A DNA stretch of 64,000 bases, taken from positions 82,501-146,500 of the forward strand of contig JAAOOA010000618.1 in the NCBI GenBank assembly GCA_012861695.1, in the 5' to 3' direction. Origin of the DNA: Trematomus loennbergii. Taxonomy: Eukaryota > Chordata > Actinopteri > Perciformes > Nototheniidae. Both the position numbers and the translations under genes were made by a program. The notes below the pieces were generated by a model that worked only from the letters and a program-made list of their open reading frames with translations, was not told the origin of the DNA and did not search any database. Below are positions 35,699 through 47,870 of the stretch, piece by piece (the stretch's first letter is position 1; the number at the start of each line of letters is the position of its first letter).

Positions 35699-36867
35699 TA
35701 TGTAGTGTCTCTACTTTAAAGAGTCCTCTCCTGCTGATGTTCAGGTGTATATCAGTATGTAGTGTCTCTACTTTAAAGAGTCCTCACCTGCTGATGTTCA
35801 GGTGTATATCAGTATGTAGTGTCTCTACTTTAAAGAGTCCTCTCCTGCTGATGTTCAGGTGCATATCAGTATGTAGTGTCTCTACTTTAAAGAGTCCTCT
35901 CCTGCTGATGTTCAGGTGTGTATCAGTATGTAGTGTCTCTACTTTAAGAGTCCTCTCCTGCTGATGTTCAGGTGTATATCAGTATGTAGTGTTTCTACTT
36001 TAAAGAGTCCTCTCCTGCTGATGTTCAGGTGTATATCAGTATGTAGTGTTTCTACTTTAAAGAGTCCTCTCCTGCTGATGTTCAGGTGCATATCAGTATG
36101 TAGTGTCTCTACTTTAAAGAGTCCTGCTGATGTTCAGGTGTATATCAGTATGTAGTGTCTCTACTTTAAAGAGTCCTCTCCTGCTGATGTTCAGGTGTAT
36201 ATCAGTATGTAGTGTCTCTACTTTAAAGAGTCCTCTCCTGCTGATGTTCAGGTGTATATCAGTATGTAGTGTCTCTACTTTAAAGAGTCCTCTCTGCTGA
36301 TGTTCAGGGTATATCAGTATGTAGTGTCTCTACTTTAAAGAGTCCTCTCCTGCTGAGTTCAGGTGTATATCAGTATGTAGTGTCTCTACTTTAAAGAGTC
36401 CTCTCCTGCTGATGTTCAGGTGTATATCAGTATGTAGTGTCTCTACTTTAAAGAGTCCTGATGATGTTCAGGTGTATATCAGTATGTAGTGTCTCTACTT
36501 TAAAGAGTCCTGATGATGTTCAGGTGTATATCAGTATGTAGTGTCTCTACTTTAAAGAGTCCTGATGATGTTCAGGTGTATATCAGTATGTAGTGTCTCT
36601 ACTTAAAGAGTCCTCTCCTGCTGATGTTCAGGTGTATATCAGTATGTAGTGTCTCTACTTTAAAGAGTCCTCTCCTGCTGATGTTCAGGTGTATATCAGT
36701 ATGTAGCATCTCTACTTTAAAGAGTCCTCTCCTGCTGATGTCCAGGTGTATATCAGTATGTAGTGTCTCTACTTTAAAGAGTCCTCTCCTGCTGATGTTC
36801 AGGTGTATATCAGTATGTAGTGTCTCTACTTTAAAGAGTCCTCTCCTGCAGAATAGGGCCCCTTTAA
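35699..36867 (-). repeat. 57-bp minisatellite, reverse orientation (array B')
   Basis: About 20 units reading TATGTAGTGTCTCTACTTTA + AAGAGTCCTCTCCTGCTGAT + GTTCAGGTGTATATCAG, the reverse complement of array B, with more internal deletions (for example CCTGATGATG variants near 36460-36570). The right edge continues CTGCAGAATAGGGCCCC then TTTAA at 36851-36867, resembling the end of a TTAA-flanked MITE of the family at 1705-2181. This suggests the array grew inside such an element. Confidence 0.93.
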
Positions 36868-37828
36868 TGATGCCTAACAGTTTGAACGAAGTTATCTGAA
36901 GCTCACGTTGAGGGTCTGTCCGTCTCTTCAGGGATTTTAAAACCCATTACATGGTGGAACACACAGCACCCAATTAATTAGACAGGAGAAAAGTTTCAAT
37001 TTAAATTGTATTCCCATACGGATAATTAGAAAATGCAAGTCAAGAAAAGAAAAGGAAAAGACTCTGCGAGGCTATTTGGCCACGCTGGGGAAAAAAGACT
37101 CAAATAAAAAGGACTCATATCTGCTAAAGTGGCGAAACACTGCTTGTGATTGACAGGAATAATACACACTAAGTCACAGTTATCCACACTCTCCTCTGCG
37201 TTTGTGCACCTCCATTTTTAAGTAGACGTGCAGCCCGTCGTACGTTAAATGAAATCCTGAGATGCAGAAAGCATCACTGTCCATGTGTGTGTCAAACATT
37301 AAACGTGCGCCTCATCACTTTCTCACATTTCATTTCGCTGTAACGCTCTAAAATACGTGCAGTCAACCCGGGAAGTTCAGTGTCAAGAGTGAGTCTGTTT
37401 GGACGAGCATCAACACCGGAGGCTTTCGAGTCTCTGGTGTCGCCCAATGAAAGCAGAGCCAGAGCTCCTCTTGGTGATTCCCTCCCAAATATCTGCCAAG
37501 TAGAGCCGGCGGAGGAATGCACTCACGTGAAGTCTGACAGAGCGAAGATGCATTATAGCAGAGAGGAACCGTGCACATGAGATAACGTGCACTTAAACTG
37601 CTAGAATCTGCACGGTTTAACACGCAAATTATCCCACAAAATGCACCTTAAGATGAGTTCAATGTTAAAAATGTCTTCATGTGCTGACGTTACTCCAGAG
37701 TGAAGATGCATTTCAAGGAGAGAGGAAACGTGCACTCAAACAGCTGAAATTTGTGGCCGTATTGTATATAGACTATATATTAATTTTGGTCTAATTATTT
37801 GTATTTATCATATTTATATATGTTTAGT
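36868..37828. other. Intron, single-copy, no gene recognised
   Basis: 37290-37590 has balanced composition and open frames on both strands without splice-bounded similarity. 'gaagatgcatt' with 'agagagga(a)accgtgcac' recurs at about 37546 and about 37701, a diverged duplication. Confidence 0.4.
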
Positions 37829-38115
37829 AGCTTGTGGAAGTGCGCTCCAAAATATTTGTTGATCTTGTTATTGGTATTTATTATTTTTGATATTATTTAT
37901 TTAAATATATAATTTATTTTATTTATGTTTGTATTGGTTTTTCAGTTGAATTATACGTTCAGGGTAATCAACAGTTAAAAAGATACTGTTCAAATTATTA
38001 TTTGTATTTGTTTTAAAGTTCAATAAATGGATTTTTTCAAAGTCAATGAATATAATAATCGTGATATCAATTATTGACCCAAATAATCGTGATTATGATT
38101 TTTGCCATAATCGTG
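37829..38115. mobile_element. hAT MITE fragment, second copy
   Basis: Parallel to 19360-19650 over its length ('gtgcgctccaaaatattt', 'gaattatacgttcagggtaa', 'gcaaagtcaatgaat' type words, 'gattatgatttttgccataa'). The terminal CAGCCCTA is replaced here by GTGTGCATTGCC, so the end is truncated or mutated. Confidence 0.65.
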
Positions 38116-40395
38116 TGCATTGCCTGTGACCTCAGATTTCCATCGACATAATTACAAAGCGTTGAATCTTGAACGGTTCAAACACGGCAACTTATCCCAC
38201 AAATTGCACCTTTCTTGGGACTTCTATCAAAATGTCTTCCAGCTCTTTTCCCTTTCCTCTCAGTTCTCTTCCTCTGGAGGAATTTCCTCTAATGCCGTCA
38301 CGTGCTCAGCCCCAGGCTCCTGATCTGAGTGACAGAATAAGTGTGAAAACATGGAGCTAAATTAACAGCAATCATGTTTTAAGATGCCAAACTTGATAAT
38401 AAAAAAACTTGCCAAGTGATTATTTTTGACAATAACATGTCTTTATTTATCTAATTGCTTAAAAAGATCCACTTAGCAAGAGAGGGATTTCCTCTCAGAA
38501 AAATCAATCAGCGGCTCAACATGAAGAGATTAATCACATGGTTATCATGAGCAGAAAACTAGTGTTTAACAAGCAACACTGAGGGAGGCTTCAGAACGCT
38601 CACATGCACGCATCGACCGCTGAACTGACTGCTGCAGAGGGCGATGCAATAGTCACCACGTATTTTGATAATTATGCATTGTTGAAAGTCATTTTCATGC
38701 AAGAAAAAAGGTGTTTGGCATCCTTTGAAATGTGAGAATGTCTTGTTTGTCCGATATTCATTTAAACTACACGGCTGCAGCTAACGGTTATTTTCCAATA
38801 CCGATTAACTTACTTATTAGTTTCTAATATCATTGATTTTGGTGGAAAGATTTGCCTGGAAATGGTATATGTTCATCTCAGTTTCTCAAAGACCAAGGAG
38901 ATGTCTTTAAATGCCACTTTAATGTGATATAAAACAGAGAGAAAAGCAGCAAATATCGACATTTGAGAAGCTAAAAAAAGGTATTATCTGGCGGTTTTTG
39001 CATTAAAAATTACTTAAACAATTAATCAAACCTAAATATGATTAACTATTCATTTTAAAACATTTAAATACACACATGGAACAGTAAGAAGTCATAAATA
39101 ATACGCCTTTACCTATAATATCTAAATATATATCATTTTCCTTTTTTTTAATTAATCCTTATTTGCTTATTAGTGTCCCAGTTTCTCAAACTTTAAATGC
39201 CACTTTAATGTGATAGAAAAAGCAGCAACTCTCCATATTTAGAAGCAAAAAATGTATTTTCTGGCGTTTTTCACGTGAGAAATTACTTAAATAACCTAAA
39301 TATGATTCAATATGAATTAATTTTTTTACAAATAAGTAATAAATAATAAGCCTTTACCGATTATATCTAAATATATACATTTTCGGTTATTTTTTATTCC
39401 AATTAATCTGCTTATTTAGTGTCCCAGTTTCTCAAACACCAAGGAGATGTCTTTAAATGTCACTTTAATGTGATATAAAAACAGAGAAAACGCAGCAAAT
39501 CTCCATATTTGAAAAACTAAAAACTGTATTTTCTGGCAAGATCCATCACTTTTGGACATTTTTGGGACATTTTACGATCAAACGATTATTCTAAATGGCA
39601 GATTTTTGGATAACGACTTGCAGGCATAGTTCCATGTATAAAACCAAATTGTCCTGCACTTTAATATGATATAAAACATAGAAAAAGCAACAAATATCTT
39701 TAGCTGATTTATCAATGTTAATTATAATATAATATTAATATTTGAGAAGCTAAACATTTTTAGTTTCTGGCGTTTTTTGCATGAAAATTGACAAAAAAAT
39801 TATTAAATATTAATTAAAAAAAAAAAAAAATACACACATGGAATAGTAAGAAGTAATAAATATCAAACCTCAACAAAAACACTTTTGGATATTTTAGGGA
39901 AATGTTACGACCTAAGGATTATTCTAAATGTCAGACTTAACGAGTTGCAGTCCCCTCCCCGTATGAAACCACACTGTCGCTCACATTCGACCAGCTGAAG
40001 CGTGCCAGATCTTCCCGTGAAGCCCGGGGTGACATTAGTGGTGCGATCCAAGATCAGTGGCAGGTCACACCACACATATGCTGCCATGAGAGAGTGCAAA
40101 TCATCTCGACACACAAGGAGCTCCTCAGGAAACACTCGAGGAGCTCTGGATCCTTGAAAGGCTTTTCTTCTTGGCACCAAAGTGCTGAATGACACATGGT
40201 GTAACCGAAACAAAAACACACAACGCTGCCAAGACCGCCCCGAGCTGCAGCAGCGAGTCTCGTGTTACCGTCCGTACAAAAGTGACACAGTCAATGAAAT
40301 TAAACAAATAGAAAGATGGAGAAGGCTAAGGAAATACACGACACTACGCACTCCAACTTAATGCACCGTCCAACCATCTGTTGGTGTTTAAATGC
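38116..40395. other. Intron; hAT-MITE debris and unassigned block
   Basis: 38780-39840 holds at least three diverged tandem copies of 'gtcccagtttctcaaac ... ctttaaatgccactttaatgtgata ... gcagcaa(a/c)t', degenerate MITE sequence. 39930-40320 is a single-copy block with minus-strand frames of 104 and 60 codons and no recognised similarity. Confidence 0.5.
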
Positions 40396-40408
40396 AGGTC
40401 AAAGGTCA
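40396..40408 (+). promoter_or_regulatory. Perfect DR1 nuclear-receptor element
   Basis: AGGTCA A AGGTCA, two perfect half-sites in direct repeat with one base between, the consensus for PPAR/RXR, HNF4 and COUP-TF. It lies in single-copy intron 1 of NCOA2, whose product coactivates these receptors. Function is inferred from the motif alone. Confidence 0.5.
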
Positions 40409-40807
40409 TCAGGTTAGGAGTTCAAGCTCCTATTAAACACATTAAAGCGGCAATGGCCGAGCTTTGAATCATCATTATGGAGCGAATGGCTGAAGAACAG
40501 AGGGGTTTGGGTCCCGTAAGCCTCGCTTTCTAATATGACAAACCCTGACTAATTTACTTCTATACTACCTGGTGTTTTACGGAGATGTATCCAAGACTGA
40601 GGTCAAGGTTTCTAGATTCAATTCTGACTTTTCCAGTTATTTCTAGCTTTGGACGGCAGCGTTAGCAAGGCTGCTAGCCCATGCTAGCGATATAAGTCCA
40701 TACGTTTTTAGTTCTGAGAAAAACAGAAAAGATCCATATGTCAACGGCACCAATACTGTACCACTTGGAAACACTAAAGAGGGAAAAGTAGGAACGATGT
40801 GTGTTGA

Positions 40808-41325
40808 TTAAGGCGGTGTTTACACGAGAACGAAACAGGTTGTATCTGCTACTTTTCTCTCGCGTATAGCCCGTTCGTTCACACGAGGCCGTAACGGAAC
40901 CACGGAAACGGACCCCGCAAACGATAACGGGTCCCAAGGTGGATAGATCTGCAACCGGAACGCTCTGGGGGACCAGACGGCTCCGTGTGTACGATCATTT
41001 CCTGATAACGATGAAGCCATAGCCCCGCCTCTGCTGCTCACTGCTGTAGCATGGTCAGTAGCTACTGACCATGCTACATATGTTAGTGCAAAATCTACAG
41101 CTCCTCTACCACAACCATCAGCAACAAGTGGACATGGAGAACTACATGAACTACATGTTGCTAAATCCACCGCGGGGCATAAACAGAAGGGTAACCATGG
41201 CAACCATGCTCGGGGATCTTCTTCGCTGCTTTTGGTGTATTTTGTGGGAGAAGTACAGCGCCACTTACAGGCCTGGCATATGTACTACAGCGTCTCCAGT
41301 GGTCTCGTGTGAACGGACACGTTAA
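40808..41325. mobile_element. Fold-back MITE-like sequence with 34-bp palindrome
   Basis: GGCGGTGTTTACACGAGAACG and TTCACACGAGGCCGTAACGG at the left face GGTCTCGTGTGAACGGAC at the right, an imperfect inverted arrangement. At 41045-41078 the arm TGTAGCATGGTCAGTAG is followed immediately by its exact reverse complement. Ends and target duplication are not certain. Confidence 0.45.
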
Positions 41326-42187
41326 ATGAGCCGAACGGAAGACTTTTTTGATAACGAATCCGGTCCGTTTGCGCTCCCGTGCGAATGGGGTCTAACTGGT
41401 GAAGGACTTTTTGTTAAGAAACTCGCATCATTCAGACCAACAAATGAAGTGTGTGACAGAGAAGATCTAGTTATCTTTGGGACAACACCACCAACAATAA
41501 AACCACTTGAAAAGTTGACACCTTTAAGTAGAGGGTGGTACTTTTGTTACGCAGTGCAAGAAACTCACACTTCTTTATATATTCGTGTCAAACCAAACAA
41601 AAGGCAGTGAATAGGACCTTGTCAAACTGAACAGAAACTGAACAACTCAACGGTTTCACCTGCAAGTTCATCCAGCTTCTTCAGAGGATCGGTATTTCTT
41701 ATAGACAGAAGCAGATTGATCACTGAAGCCAAACCTTGGGAGTATTTGCAATCCCTTCTTGCCGCTTCACGTCAATAAAAGGCTTCGTCACCCCGGCTGA
41801 GATAACAATGCTAATGAGCCGGCTAATCAGGTTCAGATGGGACAAAGGGGAGATAGTTCATGTGCTGGAAATTGTCCGTAATAGCCAGGTCAAAGAGGGG
41901 CTAAACGCCAATGGACGCCCGACTGGGGGCCCTTTCAAAAGGACCTCTAATGGCCTTAAATTCAATAAGAATCAGGAATTACGTCCAAGCACCTGGCTCT
42001 TTAGCTCTAGTTACACCAAGACCTTCTTCCTAACCAATAATCAATTGATTCTGGATCATCTGGTGAGGTGTGGTCAATCAGATCAGCCAAACAAAAGATC
42101 TGGTGGTTGGAGAGTAGAAGACATGTTTCTCCAGTAATGAGGCGTGTGACAAATTAAGAGGTTAGGAAGAAGTAGTGTTTAGTATAA
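41326..42187. other. Unassigned single-copy block with 94- and 133-codon frames
   Basis: Plus-strand frames at 41326-41610 and 41736-42137 have no recognised family. Composition is balanced and no repeats are evident, so this may be an old transposon, a pseudogene or a conserved non-coding block. No clear splice boundaries. Confidence 0.3.
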
Positions 42188-42429
42188 CAGGGTTCCTGCC
42201 GGTTTCACCAACTCAAATGTAAGACTTTTTAAGACCTTTTTAAGACCTTTTTAAGACCACTTTGAATAGAATTTAAGACCTATTTCACGGTAAGAAAGTA
42301 TGAAGGAAAATTGCTATGAAAGAAGAAATACGTCCCATAATTACTTACAAAGTAAATGTATTCACGTTCAACATAAGAACGATGACTGAACATAACAGTA
42401 CACAGAACTGTGTTGGTGTGTTAGACAAA

Positions 42430-42493
<64 letters not shown>

Positions 42494-43170
42494 CAAGAGC
42501 TATATTCAGTGCTATGCTGCCTTCATGCTGTTGTATGATTGGTATTTAGCGTCCACAGCACCTCCGCTTTTAGGGTTGACGTAGACCCAAACGTCACCCG
42601 GAGGTCCCCCCGATGTTGTTGCGGGAGCTGCTACACTAGCTAACGCTACATTAGCAAAACAAACGCTAATTTCTTTTGCAAAAGGTGCAGCGGGCTTCAA
42701 ACACGTTCCCCTCCACTGGTTTCAACCAAGCACTACATTTGATGTTTTCCAACCAAATACGGTTGAACTTACACTTCCCCATATTTATTTTGTAAGTAGA
42801 TTCGAAGATACATGACTGCCGCTAGCTGAAGCTTGGTTGGTTGCTAGGTTACTAGCTGGGTGTTCTCCGATAAGGGGCCGGTGGAAACAAAGTTAGTGAT
42901 TACTGGTTCCATGTTGATTTATTTCAATACAGATTGTTGGGGGGAACTGAAAGGCTCTCACCGTACTGGTTACTTTGCAGCCCGGACATTTCCCCCAAAA
43001 CACATTTAGACGCGATCGCAACACAGAAGTACCTTTCAAATCCCATCATTTTTAAGACCTTTTAAATCATATTTAAGACCTTTCTTCTTTTTTGATCACA
43101 TTTAAGACTTTTTAAGGCCTTAAATTCTGATTATCAAATTGAAGACTTTTAAGACCCCGCGGGAACCCTG
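42188..43170 (+). mobile_element. hAT-like non-autonomous element, copy 2
   Basis: Starts CAGGGTTCCTGCCGG and ends CCGCGGGAACCCTG. The interior is parallel to copy 1 at 3507-4601 ('aagaagaaatacgtcccata', 'gaactgtgttggtgtgttag', 'ccaaacgtcacccggaggtc'). It carries (TG)n at 42430-42486 and only about two 15-bp units where copy 1 has long arrays, and has an extra segment near 42800-43080. Confidence 0.8.
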
Positions 43171-43175
43171 TGTAA

Positions 43176-43937
43176 TGGCGCGTTTCCACTACAGCGCGGA
43201 GCACGGTTTAAGAGGGCTGTGACGTCAGCGGCCCGTCTTTGGTTGCGTTTCCACTTGGCCTAGTACCGGCCGGCGGGTCCTAATTCACAGTTTTTCTGGC
43301 CTCATAAAATCGTGGGTCTAGGGCCAGAGACAACGAGGCTGAGTCGGGCTGAGTATGCTAAACTAGAGAGAGGATCGCTGGCAAGGGGGCTACAACTACA
43401 ACAAGATGAACATATTTGACCGTGATTTAATTGTAATACACGTTTCAAAATGATGAAGTAACAACATACTGATACTGGTTAGTAAAAACCATGAATTAAT
43501 GCTTTGACAAGTCTGCAGACAGACGGCAGGAGAAACACCTTTTAAAATGCGTGTTTTCTAAATGGAGATTGGCTAAGCTAACTCAGTATATGCTCCGACC
43601 GTCCACACTCACAACAACGGCCTATACAGACATAAATAAAGCAGCGACTGTATTCTCCATGACACAGGCAGTCTGTGGTTTGTACTTGTTTAACTTTTGT
43701 CTAGTTTCTGAACAGATATGAGGAGCTGTGAGCTCTGAGTGCTAACAGCTAACGGCTGTGTTGTTTTTCTGGGGTTCTCATTGAAGATGACGTCACGGCT
43801 CCTGCTACACTGCGTTACTATAGATACTACCCCAGTTCCTAAACTGTAATGGAAATGCGCCATAAAGTGAGCCTGTCCTAACGAGGCCTAGCCATACCGA
43901 GCGAGGCCGTGCGAGGCCGTGTAGTGGAAACGCGCCA
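43176..43937. mobile_element. PIF/Harbinger-like MITE, complete
   Basis: Inverted ends TGGCGCGTTTCCACTACA and TGTAGTGGAAACGCGCCA, perfect over 18 bp, flanked by TAA (43173-43175, 43938-43940), the 3-bp duplication typical of PIF/Harbinger. 762 bp, no transposase. Two perfect CRE octamers lie inside (43220-43227, 43788-43795). It abuts the end of hAT copy 2 with five bases between. Confidence 0.85.
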
Positions 43938-43989
43938 TAACAAGAAGGTTTAAAGCCATGGTATAATAATCTAAATATGTCTGGATGCC

Positions 43990-44395
43990 ACGGAACGAGG
44001 AGGTAAACGTTGGCCGAACAGGTCAGACTGACAGCCAGTGAGAGCAGGAATACAGGTAAATATTTACATTGCTGAATTAACTAGTTATCATTAACAACCA
44101 TCCTAATTAAAAACCTAAATGTGCTCAGCTCTAGAGCCCAGGATGAGCTCCAGTGAAAAGGAGGTGGAGGAGAGAACGCAGGTAAGCTATCTGATTTAAA
44201 GTGTACTCTTTAAGTGTGGTAGAAAACATGTCAAACTTTCTAATATGTGAATGATGGAAACTGAAATAAACTGACGACAATAACCACAGGATATTTAACT
44301 ATAAAATGTCACAAATGTTTCAGTTTCAGAGGGCAGGATGAGCTCCAGCGAAAAGGAGGTGGAAGAGCTCAAAATAAGAATGCAGGTAAATATAT
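43990..44395 (+). other. Exon-like duplicated segments with donor sites
   Basis: 'gatgagctccag(t/c)gaaaagg' then AGGTGGA(G/A)GAG occurs at about 44141 and about 44337. Each is followed by ...(A)CGCAG|gtaagc or ATGCAG|gtaaat, good donors. A related CAGGAATACAG|gtaaat lies at about 44056. The frames would read MSSSEKEVEE. No gene family is recognised; this may be a duplicated exon of an unidentified or dead plus-strand gene. Confidence 0.3.
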
Positions 44396-44777
44396 TGTTC
44401 TGCAAAAATTGAATGTACAATAATGTTTGAGAGTTTTCCTATTTGGACAAGCTCAGAGTATCATCTACAACGGGGTACTCAAACTTTTTTATTAAAGGTC
44501 CAGTTGTGAACTTTATACAAGGTCCTTAAAATGGCTGAAAAATGATAGTGATCTCAATGCAGCTCTGGTTATTATTTACAGCCCAGTCTCTTCCAGTGCA
44601 TGTAGTAGATGCTCATGTCCATGTGTAGCCCAAACAGTGCATGCTTATTACCACACACAAACGTCTAAATAAAACAGAAATAAACTCACTATAACTCATA
44701 AAACCAATTAACACATGCACACAAGCAAACTAAAATGGAACACATTGTAAAAAGGGGAGTTTTTATACAAAGAGTAC

Positions 44778-44780
<3 letters not shown>

Positions 44781-44820
<40 letters not shown>

Positions 44821-44825
44821 TGGTG

Positions 44826-44856
<31 letters not shown>

Positions 44857-45271
44857 TGTGTGTGTGTGTGTGAGAAAGAGCAATCTGTGTGTGCAGAAAC
44901 GGTGTTCAAGCAGACCCAGGACCATCACACAAATATCGCCATTATTGTCAATATTTCATAGTTTACACCCAAGGCAGAAACTATATCCATCCTGTGGTCT
45001 TGCTGACATCTACACATCCTCACAAAAACACATATTTAGGACACTTTGCCTCCGATTTAGCAACAAATCCTTTAGCGGTTAGTACACACACATTGTATAA
45101 AAAAAAAATTGAGTATTTATACAAAGAGAAATCAGTGTGTGTGTGTGTGTTGTGTGTGTGTGTGTCAGAGAAAGAACAAGCTGTGTGTGCAGCTTCATGT
45201 GAAGATGATTTGGAGTTCATCTTGTGACCAGATTGCATGTCCAATGCACTATCTATTGTGCCTTTGAGTCC

Positions 45272-45323
<52 letters not shown>

Positions 45324-45327
45324 TGTA

Positions 45328-45365
<38 letters not shown>

Positions 45366-45475
45366 GTGTGTGTGTATGTATGTGTATGTGTGTGTATGTG
45401 TGTATTGTGTGTGTGTGTGTATGTGTATGTGTGTGTATGTGTATGTGTATGTGTGTGTGTGTGTATGTATGTGTA

Positions 45476-45567
<92 letters not shown>

Positions 45568-45696
45568 CATTAGTTCCCCTGCAGGCCTGAGGCGGTACAG
45601 TGGAGATCAGCTGACACAACTATGTCACTTTATCAGCCGAGACTATGAGACAATGTGACAGGCCAATGCTCAGAAACACACACAGTAACACACACA

Positions 45697-45733
<37 letters not shown>
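44781..45733. repeat. Cluster of TG/CA microsatellites
   Basis: (TG)n at 44781-44870, 45135-45163 and 45272-45567 (with TATG variants), and (CA)n at 45688-45733. Sequence around the first two tracts is a duplication ('atacaaagag' before and 'gagaaagagcaa/gagaaagaacaa' plus CTGTGTGTGCAG after each). Predicted frames are repeat artefacts. Confidence 0.92.
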
Positions 45734-45737
<4 letters not shown>

Positions 45738-46735
45738 TGCTTCAGTTTCATTCCTCTGGTCTTGCATTACATTCATGTTGGTAGCTAACCATTAGCTCCT
45801 ATAATAAACTGTGCACGTCATTTAGAGCGCTGGCTTCAAACTTGAATTGTTGCACTATTTTACACCACATTAAGCCACGTTTTGTCATTAGTCCTAAAGG
45901 ATAAATACATGCTACTTCTTCCACAAAAAACATATGCATCAAAATCAAGGTATGTGATAATCATTTAGAAAAGAAAAAGGAACGTCACCTAAATATTTGA
46001 TTCTACATGTGATGCATTACGTCTACAAAACTCAATTTAAATGGAGAAAATAGTGAAAGATAAATGAATATTACGGTAAGATCTGTCCGTATGTTAAGCC
46101 CAGCCCTAGATACACCGGAAATATGACTTGTCTTTTACTGTTTTATACCTTAGAAATATCCCTTAAGGTCTCGGTAAAAGTTACGCATACCTTTTGAGGA
46201 TTATATGGTAAAGAAACTATTAAGAAATCCTGAGGAACCCGCCTTCCCATTTCTCTTCTTAACAAAATCACCTCTATCCGCTTAAAAGGAGACAATAACT
46301 AACTAAATAATGGGGAAATATGATTGTTATAAACGTGTAGGATCTTTATATGCATTGTACCAAAAGTAGAGTACTTAAGTTTGGACTTAAATCCGGTGAC
46401 ATGGTGTCTGCTCGGTGTATGAAGGGTAATAACCTATGGCGGTGCGTTCAGGGACCGCCTGTAAACCCCAGCATTACCTGATTAAGAGCTGCAGCTGACT
46501 GTAATTGGAACAGCAGTAAAAAACCCTCGCTGACAGCAGGTCAGAAAGACCTCAGATATTTATTTAGCAGAGACAGGAGCTGCTCTTAAACTGAACCTGT
46601 TGCAGTTTAATGTTTGACTTCATGCTGACAGCTAACAGATAATGATTAATACGCAGCGACAACGTGCACACTCCTCTGTTCCCGTCTGAACGAAACCCTG
46701 CCAGGTCAAACTGGACTCTGCTCTGATGTGCTGAT
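45734..46735. other. Intron, no gene recognised
   Basis: AT-rich with short hAT-MITE-like words (45980-46090). Nothing coding or structurally distinctive seen. Confidence 0.5.
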
Positions 46736-47860
46736 TACATCATGTGGAGAGAAGTACACACATCCTTTACTCAAGTAGAAGTATACACATCCTTTACTCC
46801 GTAGAAGTACAATACTCGTGGTAAAAATACTCTGGTGAAAGTAGAACTAAACTTCTTTACTCAAGTAAAAGTAAAGAGGCTTTGAAATGTACTTCAGTAA
46901 AAAGTACCCATAACTAGCAGCTGTTTTAAAGAGTACCTGACCTCCCTTTATATTAATAGAACAATAATGTCATTGTTAGCTAATGAATGTTTCCATGCTG
47001 AACAACGGCAACATGACAACGTTTTCATTGGTCCCTCTTCTTTAGAGAAGACCAGGAAATGATGGATACACGGATCGTGTTCAAATCAATAGGCACGCAA
47101 TGACTCTAAATAATAATGATCACGCCACCAAACACACATTCAAAACATAAAGGAACCAGCCTGTTTGGAAAATGTAAGAAGTAGAAAGTACAGGTATTTG
47201 GGTTAACATGTAAGAAGTAGAAAGTACAGGTATTTGTGTTCAACATGTAAGAAGTAGAAAGTACAGGTATTTGTGTTCAACATGTAAGAAGTAGAAAGTA
47301 CAGGTATTTGTGTTCAACATGTAAGAAGTAAAGTACAGGTATTGTGGTTCAACATGTAAGAAGTAGAAAGTACAGGTAGTTGAGTTCAACATGTGAGAAG
47401 TAGAAAGTACAGGTATTTGGGTTCAACATGTAAGAAGTAGAAAGTACAGGTATTGTGTTCAACATGTAAGAAGATAGAAAGTACAGGTATTTGTGTTCAA
47501 CATGTAAGAAGTAGAAAGTACAGGTATTTGTGTTCAACATGTAAGAAGTAGAAAGTACAGGTATTTGTGTTCAACATGTGAGAAGTAGAAAGTACAGGTA
47601 TTTGTGTTCAACATGTAAGAAGTAGAAAGTACAGGTATTTGAGTTCAACATGTAAGAAGTAGAAAGTACAGGTATTTGTGTTCAACATGTAAGAAGTAGA
47701 AAGTACAGGTATTTGGGTTCAACATGTAAGAAGTAGAAAGTACAGGTATTTGTGTTCAACATGTAAGAAGTCAAAGTAAAAAGTCGTAAGAAAAATATGT
47801 AAAGTACTGATACCAGAAAGATGTACTTAAGTACAGAACGAAGTATTGAACTCCACTAAT
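46736..47860. mobile_element. Fish MITE ('tactcaagtaaaagta' type) with 37-bp array
   Basis: The left part has 'catcctttactcaagtagaa' and 'ttctttactcaagtaaaagt'. The right part has 'atgtacttaagtacagaacg' and 'gtattgaactccactaatcc', the familiar ends of a very common teleost MITE. Exact ends and duplication not determined. Confidence 0.6.
47164..47770. repeat. 37-bp minisatellite, about 16 copies
   Basis: Unit GTAAGAAGTAGAAAGTACAG + GTATTTGTGTTCAACAT with few variants (G for T at one position, occasional single-base indels). It lies inside the preceding MITE, whose ordinary copies have one such unit. Confidence 0.95.
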
Positions 47861-47870
47861 CCACCTCTGA

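Noticed and set aside
36624..36899. MFRCISVCSV repeat frames
   Set aside because: The same 57-bp repeat in reverse orientation.
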